Assembly: GCA_043744215.1 (NCBI GenBank)
Contig: JAYTVC010000014.1
Coordinates: 1-64,000, forward strand
DNA: 64,000 bases
DNA from: JBEEJL01 sp043744215
Lineage (GTDB): Bacteria > Pseudomonadota > Gammaproteobacteria > Burkholderiales > JBEEJL01
Reading direction: 5' to 3'
The position numbers and the translations under genes are program-made. Below the pieces are notes generated by a model. It was not told the origin of the DNA. It did no database searches and was given only the letters and a program-made list of their open reading frames with translations. This document shows positions 25,234 to 36,080 of this stretch, one piece after another. Within the stretch, counting starts at the first letter, position 1, and the number at the start of each line of letters is the position of its first letter.

Positions 25234-25335
25234 ATGTCAAACAGAACAAATAATAGAAACTTTAAGGTTTTCGGGAACAAAGCCTGGCTTGCCCGTATAA
25301 TCAAGATTGATTAACTAATGCTTTTGAAAGTCCTT

Positions 25336-25893
25336 ATGCTCACCATCACCATCGAAAAACGCCGCGCGCTTCGCGCCGAAGCCCACGCACTCAAACCCAT
25401 TGTGATGATCGGTAACGCCGGCCTCACCGATGCCGTCATCAAAGAAATTGAAAACGCGCTTACCAACCATGAGCTGATGAAAATCCGCGTCTTCAGCGAC
25501 GAAAAAGACGCCCGCGAAACCATTTTGCAGGCCATTTGCGAGCGCATCGGTGCAGCGCCGATACAGCACATTGGCAAAATTCTGGTGATTTACAAACCGT
25601 CGGAAAAAATCGCCGAGGCAAAAAAAATCGCCGCAAAAAAAACCGGCACGGCAAAAGCAAGCCCATCGCGCCGACCGCGCAGCGTCGCCAAAACGGCCAG
25701 CGGAAAAAAATGGACGGCGCGAGACTCGGCAGCCGTGCATGCCACAGTGCGCAATGCGGCTGCGCGCGGTGAACCAATCGAAAAAGAATTTGATGCGGCG
25801 GACCCCGGCAACAAAAAACGCCGCTTCGCTACCGGCTCGGGCTCAACCATCAAGCACGGCGGTTTAAGCGTGCGGCGCAAACGCACGACGTGA
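25336..25893 (+). CDS. yhbY: YhbY-type RNA-binding (CRM domain) protein with long basic tail
   Basis: The first 95 residues or so form a CRS1-YhbY domain, a small RNA-binding fold associated with pre-50S ribosomal subunits. The LTITIEKRRALRAEAHALKP start, the GNAGLTDAV (GxxG-type) loop and the ICERIGAAPIQHIGKILVIYKP end are visible. A further 90 or so residues rich in lysine, arginine, alanine and serine follow, looking disordered and suited to RNA contact. The ATG at 25336 is preferred, with an upstream in-frame ATG at 25318. The gene is divergent from higB-higA-rlmE and ends 20 bases before a bidirectional terminator. Confidence 0.9.
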   Translation: MLTITIEKRRALRAEAHALKPIVMIGNAGLTDAVIKEIENALTNHELMKIRVFSDEKDARETILQAICERIGAAPIQHIGKILVIYKPSEKIAEAKKIAAKKTGTAKASPSRRPRSVAKTASGKKWTARDSAAVHATVRNAAARGEPIEKEFDAADPGNKKRRFATGSGSTIKHGGLSVRRKRTT

Positions 25894-25913
25894 TTTTCAG
25901 CATCGTCACGAAA

Positions 25914-25942
25914 TAAAAAAGGCGCGTCATGCGCCTTTTTTA
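25914..25942. terminator. Bidirectional Rho-independent terminator after yhbY
   Basis: AAAAAAGGCGC-GTCAT-GCGCCTTTTTT forms an 11-base stem with an A-run on the left and a T-run on the right. It can end yhbY from one side and transcription coming from greA on the other. Confidence 0.88.
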
Positions 25943-25950
25943 TTATTCGG

Positions 25951-25977
25951 TAACTATTTGATTTTATTCATATTTTA
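25951..25977 (+). repeat. AT-rich dispersed element, copy overlapping the displaced greA end
   Basis: Reads GTAACTATTTGATTTTATTC followed by ATATTTTA, one base shorter than the consensus. On the minus strand its bases supply the last codons and the TAA stop of the displaced greA 3' fragment (25964-26053). Confidence 0.65.
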
Positions 25978-26053
25978 TGTCGATGATTTCATATTCGCGC
26001 ACTCCGCCGGGTGCCTGCACTTCGGCGACGTCTCCGGGATATTTGCCAATCAG
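25964..26053 (-). pseudogene. Displaced second copy of the greA 3' end (29 codons plus stop)
   Basis: Read on the minus strand this encodes LIGKYPGDVAEVQAPGG continuing to EIIDIKYE and TAA. It matches the last 29 codons of greA (ending EIIDVKYE, TGA) with only about eight base differences over 90. Homology stops abruptly at 26053, where a REP-type unit begins. The arrangement looks like an insertion into the greA end that carried or rebuilt a new 3' end for the working gene, leaving the old one beside the yhbY terminator. Confidence 0.85.
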
Positions 26054-26057
26054 TTTT

Positions 26058-26124
26058 CGTAGGGTGGGCACCGCCCACCGCAAGGCAGGTAATCGAGGGC
26101 TCTGGTGGGCAGTGCCCACGCTAC
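26058..26124. repeat. GTAGGGTGGGC-type inverted repeat pair
   Basis: CGTAGGGTGGGCACCGCCCA (26058-26077) and TGGTGGGCAGTGCCCACGCT, followed by AC (26103-26124), are imperfect palindromes arranged as an inverted pair. They resemble a REP-type family distinct from the GTGCGC units near the RAYT gene. The pair begins exactly where the displaced greA fragment ends. Confidence 0.75.
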
Positions 26125-26453
26125 AAATTCAACCCGTCCTGAGCAAGCTCAGTATATCAATTACGCCACCGACTTCCCCATCTGCGCCGACGATTATTTG
26201 CTGAAGGCGAGGGAGCCGTCCGCGAGCAATGTTTGAGCCACGCGCTGTTTCAGTTTTGAAATGAAGACGAAAGCGAGTTTTGCTCGCGGCCCTCGCCTTC
26301 AGCAAATAATCGGCGACATCAAAAACCAAAAACAAAAAGCAGCGCGGCGGGCGTCGCCTTTTTTGGTTACTTTATTTGGCGAAGCAAAAAAGTGACTTGC
26401 CGCCGGGCAACCCCCGGCAATGTGTTGAAGACCGCTGAAGCTCAACGCTCCGC
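26125..26453. repeat. Gene-free insertion segment with a 120-base inverted repeat
   Basis: No credible gene is present. CGATTATTTGCTGAAGGCGA plus GGG at 26191-26213 is repeated inverted at 26290-26312, and the adjacent CGCGAGCAA/TTGCTCGCG also pair, giving an extended stem around about 76 bases. Further right, a stretch around GCCTTTTTTGGTTACTTTAT and GGCGAAGCAAAAAAGTGAC resembles a repeat common at gene ends in several proteobacteria. I read the segment as the body of a non-coding insertion between two greA 3' ends. Confidence 0.6.
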
Positions 26454-26491
26454 GTCAGGTAACGGCGCAAAAAACCGCGCCGCAACCTGAC
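26454..26491 (-). terminator. Terminator-like hairpin after greA
   Basis: On the minus strand GTCAGGTTGCGGCGC pairs with GCGCCGTTACCTGAC (13 of 15 bases), with GGTTTTTT in the loop. It lies about 20 bases after the greA stop. The U-run is in the loop rather than after the stem, so efficiency is uncertain. Confidence 0.4.
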
Positions 26492-26509
26492 CTACTAGGC
26501 TATATGTTT

Positions 26510-26985
26510 TCATTCATACTTCACATCAATAATTTCATACTCGCGCACGCCGCCGGGTGCCTGCACTTCGGCGACGTCTCCGGGATATTTGCCAATCAGC
26601 GCGCGTGAAAGCGGCGAGCTGATGGAAATTTTTCCGAGTTTGATGTCGGCTTCATCTTCACCCACGATTTGGTAAGTAACATTTTCTTTGCTGCCCAAAT
26701 CCTGCAGATCAATGGTCGCACCGAACACGCACGCGCCATCGGCATCCAGTAATTTAGGGTTGATGATTTGCGCATTGCCGAGCTTGCCTTCAAGATCCTG
26801 GATGCGGCCTTCAATAAAACTTTGCCGCTCTTTCGCCGCTTCGTACTCGGCGTTTTCCGACAGATCGCCTTGCGCGCGCGCTTCCTGAATCGCGGTGATC
26901 ACGCTCGGCCGCTCAACGGTTTTGAGTTTATGCAATTCGGCTTTCATTAAATCGGCGCCGACAATGGTTAACGGAATTTTTGCCA

Positions 26986-26986
<1 letters not shown>
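26510..26986 (-). CDS. greA: Transcription elongation factor GreA
   Basis: A 158-residue secondary-channel factor that rescues backtracked RNA polymerase. The N-terminal coiled coil includes the conserved acidic tip (QGDLSENAEYEAAKERQ, with the catalytic D and E). The C-terminal FKBP-like domain ends SPLSRALIGKYPGDVAEVQAPGG. It overlaps the carB stop by one base. Its last 29 codons are duplicated at 25964-26053. Confidence 0.97.
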
Positions 26987-30213
<3,227 letters not shown>

Positions 30214-30316
30214 GTTTTATTTCAATTGATGTTTGTATTGCTTCAATTTAATTTACTGATGTAGGAGCATATATCGCGAATGATTCGCTTCGTGCCTCAG
30301 CACATCCCGCTAATTT

Positions 30317-30392
30317 GTCATCCTGAAAGGAATGAAGGATCTGCTGTTGTTTTACCAGCGGAAAACAGATTCTTCGCTTCACTCAGAATAAC
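30317..30392. repeat. TGTCATCCTGA-type intergenic repeat before carB
   Basis: TTGTCATCCTGAAAGGAATG on the left and CTTCACTCAGAATAACAAC on the right form an imperfect inverted repeat with gaaggatctg and cagattcttcg pairing inside. This short element occurs between genes in many bacteria. It occupies most of the LysE-carB gap. Confidence 0.6.
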
Positions 30393-30394
30393 AA

Positions 30395-31048
30395 CTAACC
30401 CAACGTCGTCGTCGCCAACTTGGCGCCGAAGCCGATAAACATCGCGCCGACCGTAGCCGCCAAACTGGCCGACAATTTTTTCCGACGGCTGAAAGTCTCG
30501 GCCAATTTTGCGCCCGCGATAATCAGCGTGCTCAAATAAATAAAACTGGTGATCTGAATGATGCTGCCCAAAATCAAAAACGTCAGCGCCGGGTGCGGAT
30601 AAACCGGATCGACAAACTGAATAAAAAACGAAATCAAAAACATGATCGCTTTCGGATTCAATAAGCTGATCACGAGAGATTTTCTAAATAGTTGATTTAA
30701 TTCAATTTTTTTAGGTTTCTCGATTGGCCCTACTGAACCATTTTGCGCGCGAAAATTTTTCGCCGCACCCATCAACAACTGCACACCAATCCACGCTAAA
30801 TAAATGGCACCGGCATATTTCACAACCAAAAATAATGCCGGATTCGCTTTCAACACCGACGCCACGCCCGCCGCCGACAGAAACATCAGAATCGTGTCGC
30901 CAACAAAAATGCCACATGCCGCGAGGTAACCTGCCTTCACTCCGCGCTGCACTGCCACCGACAACACAAACAATGAATTCGGGCCCGGCAACAGCACGAT
31001 AAAAATCACGCCCAGCACATACGTCCATAAATCGGTAATGCCGTACAT
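30395..31048 (-). CDS. LysE/RhtB-family amino acid exporter (leucine-efflux-like)
   Basis: A 217-residue inner-membrane transporter with six predicted helices. The family N-terminal motif LPGPNSLFVLSVAVQRGVKAG is intact, as is the LLNPKAIMFLISFF segment after helix 3. It most resembles LeuE-type members; the exported amino acid is inferred only. It sits between carA (3-base gap) and carB, an arrangement seen in other betaproteobacteria. Codons for KKIELNQLFR overlap a copy of the AT-rich dispersed element. Confidence 0.9.
   Translation of the reverse strand: MYGITDLWTYVLGVIFIVLLPGPNSLFVLSVAVQRGVKAGYLAACGIFVGDTILMFLSAAGVASVLKANPALFLVVKYAGAIYLAWIGVQLLMGAAKNFRAQNGSVGPIEKPKKIELNQLFRKSLVISLLNPKAIMFLISFFIQFVDPVYPHPALTFLILGSIIQITSFIYLSTLIIAGAKLAETFSRRKKLSASLAATVGAMFIGFGAKLATTTLG
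30685..30714 (+). repeat. AT-rich dispersed element, copy inside the LysE-family gene
   Basis: Reads TAAATAGTTGATTTAATTCA followed by ATTTTTTTAG. It matches the consensus at TTGATT..ATTCAAT.TTTT and encodes KKIELNQLF, a cytoplasmic loop that varies in the family. Good but not perfect match. Confidence 0.5.
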
Positions 31049-31051
31049 GAT

Positions 31052-32188
31052 TTATGTCGCCTTATTTTTTTCCATCATCTGCACAAAGCGATCAAACAAA
31101 TATCCTACTTCATGCGGGCCGGGGCTGGCTTCCGGATGCCCCTGAAAACTGAACGCGGGTTTGTCGGTGCGAACGACGCCTTGTAGCGAGCCGTCGAATA
31201 AAGATTTGTGCGTCGCGCGCAGATTGGCGGGCAGCGTGGCTGCATCGACGGCGAAGCCGTGGTTCTGGCTGGTGATCATGACTTTGCCGGTGTCGAGATC
31301 TTGCACCGGATGGTTGGCGCCGTGATGACCAAATTTCATTTTGACGGTTTTGGCACCGCTGGCGAGGCCGAGCAATTGGTGGCCTAAACAAATGCCGAAA
31401 GTGGGAATGCCTTTATCGACCAATATTTTGATCGCGCGAATCGCGTAGTCGCAGGGTTCCGGATCACCGGGGCCGTTGGAAAGAAAAATGCCGTCGGGTT
31501 TGAGTGCGAGCGCTGCTTCGGCGCTCGCTTGCGCGGGCAGCACGGTGACATTGCAGCCGCGCTGCGCGAGCATACGCAAAATGTTGCGCTTGATGCCGTA
31601 ATCGTAGGCGACGACGTTGAATTTTCCGTCGTCGATTTTTGCGTAACCTTTGCCCAGCGCCCATTCACCTTCATGCCACGCATAGGCTTGGGTGGTGCTG
31701 ACTACTTTGGCGAGGTCCATGCCTTTCAGGCCGGGAAAAGCGCGCGCCTGCTTCAAGGCTTCCGCTTCGTCGATATGACCTGCCATCAGGCAGCCGTTTT
31801 GCGCGCCTTTTTCGCGCAGCAGGCGCGTGAGACGGCGGGTATCGATGTCGGCAATGCTGACGATATTATTTTTGATCAAATAACTTGAGAGGTTCTGCTC
31901 TGAACGAAAGCTGCTCGCAAGCAAAGGCAAATCGCGTATCACCAAACCGGCGGCAAAAATTTTTCCCGCTTCCACGTCTTCGCCGTTCACGCCGGTGTTG
32001 CCGATGTGCGGATAAGTCAGCGTGACGATTTGTTTGCAGTAAGAAGGATCGGTGAGAATTTCCTGATAGCCTGTCATGGCGGTGTTAAACACCACTTCGC
32101 CGACCGACACGCCTGGAGCGCCAATAGATGCTCCCCGGAAGACTGATCCATCTGCAAGAACGAGGATGGCGGGGACGGTGGACGGCAC
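31052..32188 (-). CDS. carA: Carbamoyl-phosphate synthase small (glutaminase) subunit
   Basis: A 378-residue glutamine amidotransferase feeding ammonia to CarB. The catalytic cysteine is in FGICLGHQLLGLA. The His-Glu pair is in the C-terminal GHPEASPGPHE. I chose a GTG start at 32188 (read M-PSTVPAILVLADGS), because GGAG lies six bases upstream and the product aligns with the family. The frame continues to a TTG at 32218 without support. Confidence 0.96.
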   Translation of the reverse strand: MPSTVPAILVLADGSVFRGASIGAPGVSVGEVVFNTAMTGYQEILTDPSYCKQIVTLTYPHIGNTGVNGEDVEAGKIFAAGLVIRDLPLLASSFRSEQNLSSYLIKNNIVSIADIDTRRLTRLLREKGAQNGCLMAGHIDEAEALKQARAFPGLKGMDLAKVVSTTQAYAWHEGEWALGKGYAKIDDGKFNVVAYDYGIKRNILRMLAQRGCNVTVLPAQASAEAALALKPDGIFLSNGPGDPEPCDYAIRAIKILVDKGIPTFGICLGHQLLGLASGAKTVKMKFGHHGANHPVQDLDTGKVMITSQNHGFAVDAATLPANLRATHKSLFDGSLQGVVRTDKPAFSFQGHPEASPGPHEVGYLFDRFVQMMEKNKAT

Positions 32189-32326
32189 GGAAAACTCCAG
32201 AAAACTGCGCAAATTCAAGGTACAAAAAATGCGGGAAAGATTTTTGTCTTCCCCGCGCTATTTTGAGTTCGAATTATAGCGCAAACGCAGCGCACGTTCA
32301 ATGCGCATTTTCAATTTGCGTGGAGA

Positions 32327-33343
32327 TTATTGGCTCGGCAAACCCAACAACGATACATCGCCCGTTTGCACCGCTTTCAAAATCAGCTGTCGCACCCGTT
32401 GCACCTCATTGCGATCGGCATCGCTATCGAGGTTGTCAAGAATTTGTTTACTGACATTCGGCGCGGCGCATCGGTTCTGGTCGATGCAAGCGCTGACCCA
32501 ACTGACGGAATCGCGCGTGCAATCGGCACCCAAATCGCAGGCAACCATGCGCGCGGCCGCATCGACAACCTCGTAACTGATGGGCTGATTGCCCAGGCCC
32601 AACAGCATGTAATCGAGGCCGGGGCGCTGCAACAGCGAAGCCATTTCGGCTATGGCGTAAGGGTCCTGCGCCTTCAATACGCCGCCAACTGTTTTGGCAA
32701 TATCGGCGTCGGAATATTTATCATCGATGAGCACGCCGAGTGACGCGCGCGCCTTCACATCGCCCTGCTGTACGGCGGCTTCTTTTAATGCACCCAGTTC
32801 GCGCAGCGTTTCTTTTACAGGCCGCGTTTCCAAACCATTACAGCGACTTTGCAAAATTTTGAATGCCTCAGTGCGGTCAGCCAATTCTTTACCTTCCGCG
32901 CTCCACTGATAAAAATTATCTGCGGATTCGTAGGTTTTTCCCTGCGGGTTTTTGGCAAAGCGCACACAGATTTCCAGCGCATTGGCCACCCAGAATTTGA
33001 AACCGGGCGATGGGTTGTTGCGATATTTTTCGTAAAACGCCTTGAGGTCGCGGGCCCGTTGAAACTCCAGCGCGACGGCCATCTCCGGCGCCAGCAGTTT
33101 TTCCGACGCAGGATTTTTCTCGACGTTTGCACGCGATGGCGCATCGACCGGTTGCGCCAATTTCGCCTCCGACTCTTTTGCGGAAGGCGAAAGTGGTTCC
33201 GTTCTACTATCGGCGGCGGTGGAAGAAGCTGAAACTTTTGGGCGAAGAGTAGACGCGGAATGTTGATCAAAAGGATAGTACAACAAGACGCCAGCGATGG
33301 CTAAAATACTGATAATAATCAAATAGATAGCGTATTTCTGCAC
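32327..33343 (-). CDS. Membrane-anchored protein of unknown function
   Basis: A 338-residue protein that I do not recognise. One N-terminal transmembrane helix (IYLIIISILAIAGVLLYY, about residues 6-23) is followed by a serine/alanine/proline-rich linker. A helical domain then contains six cysteines, including a cluster near the end (ACDLGADC...ACIDQNRC). The start is a GTG at 33343. The domain faces the periplasm if the anchor is a normal signal anchor, where the cysteines could form disulfides (inference). The codons of the helix coincide with a strong copy of the AT-rich dispersed element. Confidence 0.7.
   Translation of the reverse strand: MQKYAIYLIIISILAIAGVLLYYPFDQHSASTLRPKVSASSTAADSRTEPLSPSAKESEAKLAQPVDAPSRANVEKNPASEKLLAPEMAVALEFQRARDLKAFYEKYRNNPSPGFKFWVANALEICVRFAKNPQGKTYESADNFYQWSAEGKELADRTEAFKILQSRCNGLETRPVKETLRELGALKEAAVQQGDVKARASLGVLIDDKYSDADIAKTVGGVLKAQDPYAIAEMASLLQRPGLDYMLLGLGNQPISYEVVDAAARMVACDLGADCTRDSVSWVSACIDQNRCAAPNVSKQILDNLDSDADRNEVQRVRQLILKAVQTGDVSLLGLPSQ
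33302..33331 (-). repeat. AT-rich dispersed element, copy at the 5' end of an unknown gene
   Basis: On the minus strand it reads CTATCTATTTGATTATTATC followed by AGTATTTTAG. It shares the TATTATCAG variant with the copy after cydB and the one before 56657. It encodes the YLIIISIL part of a transmembrane helix. Confidence 0.65.
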
Positions 33344-33373
33344 AGCGGCTTATGCGCGGATCTTTGCGCGATG

Positions 33374-34180
33374 TCAGCGCAAGCCCAACACGTCTTGCAT
33401 ATCGTAGAGCCCGTTCTTTTTATTGGCTAAAAATTTTGCCGCGCGAAGCGCGCCTTGTGCGAACGTCGCGCGGCTGCTGGCTTTGTGGGTGATCTCGATG
33501 CGCTCGCCGATGCCGGCGAACAGCGCGGTGTGGTCACCCACAATATCGCCGCCACGCACGGTGGCAAAGCCGATGGTGGATGGCTTGCGTTCACCCGTGA
33601 CGCCCTCGCGTCCATAAACGGCGCAATCTTTTAACGAACGGCCCAAGCTGTTTGCGATGACTTCACCCATGCCCAGCGCGGTGCCTGATGGCGCATCCAC
33701 TTTATGGCGATGGTGGGCTTCGATGATTTCGATGTCATAACCTTCGTTCAAAACCTTGGCGGCTATTTCAAGCAACTTGAACGTCACGTTCACGCCGACG
33801 CTCATGTTAGGCGCGAAAACAATGGCGATGTCTTTGGACGCATCGCGGATAATATTTTTTTGTTCGTCACTAAAACCTGTGGTGCCAATCACCGCCTTCA
33901 CACTTTTCGCACGACAAACCGCGAGATGCGCCAGTGTGCCTTCGGGGCGGGTGAAGTCGATCAGCATATGGCTGGCAGCCAGGGCGGCATTCACATCGGC
34001 AGAAATTTTTACGCCGGATGTGCCGCCGTTAAATGCCAGTGCATCCAGCCCGATGAATTCGCTGCCGGGCATTTCAAGCGCTGCGCCAAGGCGCATATCG
34101 GCATCGGCCTCGATGCTTTCGATCAGCGCACGGCCCATGCGGCCGCCGCTGCCGGCGATACAGATATTTATTGCGCTCAT
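33374..34180 (-). CDS. dapB: 4-hydroxy-tetrahydrodipicolinate reductase
   Basis: A 268-residue NAD(P)H-dependent enzyme of the lysine/diaminopimelate pathway. The Rossmann motif IAGSGGRMGRALIE (GxxGxMG type) starts the protein. The catalytic EAHHRHKVDAPSGTAL segment is intact at about residues 155-170, and GTTGF and FAPNMSVGVN are present. Length is normal. Its start overlaps the bamE stop by four bases. Confidence 0.97.
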   Translation of the reverse strand: MSAINICIAGSGGRMGRALIESIEADADMRLGAALEMPGSEFIGLDALAFNGGTSGVKISADVNAALAASHMLIDFTRPEGTLAHLAVCRAKSVKAVIGTTGFSDEQKNIIRDASKDIAIVFAPNMSVGVNVTFKLLEIAAKVLNEGYDIEIIEAHHRHKVDAPSGTALGMGEVIANSLGRSLKDCAVYGREGVTGERKPSTIGFATVRGGDIVGDHTALFAGIGERIEITHKASSRATFAQGALRAAKFLANKKNGLYDMQDVLGLR

Positions 34181-34521
34181 TGCTTTAAGCCTGGCTCTGC
34201 CGTTGCCAGGCCTTCGCCTTCGATGCGCTTCAATAGGTCGCTTTCAAAATACAGCGACAACTTGTGCTCTTCTTTTACGCTCCAGCCTTTACGCATGCGA
34301 TACAAATAATCCCAGCGGTCGGCGTGATACACGTCGGTCAGCAAAGGTGTGCCGAGCAGATTTTTCACTTCGTTGCGGCTCATGCCGGGCTTGAGTTTGG
34401 CAACGGTTTCCTGCGGGACAATATTGCCCTGCTGAATGTCAATTTTATAAGGGGTAAGATAGCTACAGGCCGACAATAAAAATGCGAGGCCTAATGAAAA
34501 AAATAAATTAAAGGTGCGCAT
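34177..34521 (-). CDS. bamE: Outer membrane protein assembly factor BamE (SmpA/OmlA lipoprotein)
   Basis: A 114-residue lipoprotein of the BAM complex that inserts beta-barrels into the outer membrane. A signal sequence ends in the lipobox LLSAC (Cys about residue 19). The mature part has the family pattern YKIDIQQGNIV, KLKPGMSRNEVKNLLGTPLL and HADRWDYLYRM. Length is normal. It is divergent from fur, the usual arrangement in proteobacteria, and overlaps dapB. Confidence 0.96.
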   Translation of the reverse strand: MRTFNLFFSLGLAFLLSACSYLTPYKIDIQQGNIVPQETVAKLKPGMSRNEVKNLLGTPLLTDVYHADRWDYLYRMRKGWSVKEEHKLSLYFESDLLKRIEGEGLATAEPGLKQ

Positions 34522-34623
34522 GGGTGTTTTCCAATGAAATCATCAGGCGCCATTATAGCTTGCGCGGAAGGCTTGGGACAGATGGCGGCTTAACGTTCGC
34601 GGCAGGATGTGGTACAAAGACAT

Positions 34624-35049
34624 ATGAGCAACCCAAACGATCTCAAAAACATCGGCCTCAAGGCCACGCTGCCGCGCCTGAAGGTGCTGAATTTATTTGA
34701 GCAAAGCGAAGTGCGCCACCTCACGGCTGAAGATGTATTCCGGCTGCTGGGCAACGACGGCATCGACATCGGCCTCGCCACCGTCTATCGTGTGCTCACG
34801 CAATTCGAGCAAGCCGGATTATTGTCGCGCCACCACTTTGAAAGCGGCAAGGCGGTATATGAATTAAACCAGGGCGGCCATCACGATCACCTGGTGTGCC
34901 TGCAATGCGGGCGGGTGGAAGAATTTTACGACGCGGAAATCGAGCGGCGTCAAAACAAAATCGCCAGCGAGCGGGGCTTTGCCATCCACGACCACTCGCT
35001 GCATATTTACGCCGATTGCACCAAGCCGTCGTGCCCACACAAAACCTGA
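34624..35049 (+). CDS. fur: Ferric uptake regulator Fur
   Basis: A 141-residue metal-dependent repressor of iron uptake. The winged-helix DNA-binding part includes LTAEDVFRLL and GLATVYRVLTQFEQAGL. The metal and dimerisation part has HHDHLVCLQCG (regulatory histidines plus the structural-zinc CxxC) and a second pair near the end (DCTKPSC). I chose the ATG at 34624 (MSNPNDLKNIGLK). It is divergent from bamE over about 100 bases. No clear Fur box is visible there. Confidence 0.97.
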   Translation: MSNPNDLKNIGLKATLPRLKVLNLFEQSEVRHLTAEDVFRLLGNDGIDIGLATVYRVLTQFEQAGLLSRHHFESGKAVYELNQGGHHDHLVCLQCGRVEEFYDAEIERRQNKIASERGFAIHDHSLHIYADCTKPSCPHKT

Positions 35050-35139
35050 GCATCATGCTGGCTTGTCATCACATTTGCTGTAGCGACGTTAATGCCGGAA
35101 GCTGTTTCCCCTTAACAAATTTTTTACAGGAACACCAAC

Positions 35140-35541
35140 ATGACTGTTGATTTTCGTTTGCTGCTGCGCTCACTGCTGCTTGCCACCACGCTTATAGTTG
35201 TATGCGGCCAGGCGTCAGCGTATGAAGCGCCCTCGGGGCTGCGCAAATTATTCGGCTCCTCCGACAGCGCCACCCTAACCGTCAGCCAGCTTCCCGGTGA
35301 AGCGCAAGACACGCTCAAGCTGATCAAACAAAAGGGGCCCTTCCCTTATAGCCGCGATGGCGTCGTATTCAGCAACCGCGAAAAACGCCTGCCCAAACAA
35401 GCGCGCGGCTATTATCATGAATACACCGTCAAAACCCCCGGCGCGCGCAATCGCGGCGCGCGGCGCATCATCGCCGGCAACGCCGGCGAATACTATTACA
35501 CCGACGACCATTACGATTCCTTCAAACAGATTAAGGAGTAA
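35140..35541 (+). CDS. Secreted barnase-type ribonuclease (N1/T1 family)
   Basis: A 133-residue protein with a Sec signal peptide (hydrophobic residues about 7-24, likely cleavage after QASA). The mature domain has the microbial-RNase fold signature: FPYSRDGVVFSNREKRLP, then YYHEYTVKTPG with the catalytic glutamate, ARNRGARRIIAG with the catalytic arginine, and YYTDDHYDSF with the catalytic histidine. All three catalytic positions are retained, so it should cut single-stranded RNA, with guanine preference in the family. The barstar inhibitor gene follows, with its ribosome-binding site inside this reading frame. Confidence 0.92.
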   Translation: MTVDFRLLLRSLLLATTLIVVCGQASAYEAPSGLRKLFGSSDSATLTVSQLPGEAQDTLKLIKQKGPFPYSRDGVVFSNREKRLPKQARGYYHEYTVKTPGARNRGARRIIAGNAGEYYYTDDHYDSFKQIKE

Positions 35542-35544
35542 GCC

Positions 35545-35982
35545 TTGAAGACGCTGAAATCTTTATTGGCAGAAAAAAAACACGGCGGCGTATATCAACT
35601 CACCTCCGCCGCCGCCCATTCTGAAATTGAAAAAGCCGCCAAGGCCGCGAAGTTCGCCTACTTCCACATCGAAGGCAAAAAGATCGAGAAAAAAGAACAA
35701 TTTCTCAATCACGCCTCCGTCGCCATGCACTTCCCCGAATATTTTGGCGACAACTGGGATGCGTTCGAAGATTGCCTCACCGACCTCTCATGGCAAGATG
35801 CGCCGGGTTACGTGATTCTGTTCGACCACTACGACGCCATGGCCGCCCACGCCCACGGCCAATTCGAAACCGCGCTGGAAGTATTCCAAAGCGCAGTTGA
35901 ATTCTGGGAAGAACAAAGCAAAGTCATGATCGTATTACTGCGAGGCAAACCGTTACTGGAAGATGTTGAAAAAATCGGTTGA
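35545..35982 (+). CDS. Barstar-family ribonuclease inhibitor
   Basis: A 145-residue cytoplasmic inhibitor expected to block the RNase encoded just upstream. The family core is seen as FAYFHIEGKKIEKKEQFLNHAS, then FPEYFGDNWDAFEDCLTDLSW, with the conserved NWDAF and acidic helix that occupy the RNase active site. The start is a TTG at 35545. AAGGAG at 35533-35538 overlaps the last codons of the RNase gene, so inhibitor synthesis is tied to translation of the enzyme. A terminator follows. Confidence 0.93.
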   Translation: MKTLKSLLAEKKHGGVYQLTSAAAHSEIEKAAKAAKFAYFHIEGKKIEKKEQFLNHASVAMHFPEYFGDNWDAFEDCLTDLSWQDAPGYVILFDHYDAMAAHAHGQFETALEVFQSAVEFWEEQSKVMIVLLRGKPLLEDVEKIG

Positions 35983-36031
35983 AATTTTTATTTAAAAAAT
36001 AGCTTACTTTTTTTTGCGAACTCTCCAAACA

Positions 36032-36060
36032 AAACCCCGCCGAAGCGGGGTTTTTATTTT
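36032..36060 (+). terminator. Rho-independent terminator after the barstar gene
   Basis: AACCCCGC-CGAA-GCGGGGTT followed by a TTTATTTT run, about 50 bases after the barstar stop. The left side is A-rich, so it may also act on the convergent gene at 36081-36599. Confidence 0.88.
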
Positions 36061-36080
36061 GCTCGAATTTGTGTGAGGAA

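Noticed and set aside
34522..34623. A Fur box in the bamE-fur divergent space
   Set aside because: No sequence close to the GATAATGATAATCATTATC consensus is present.
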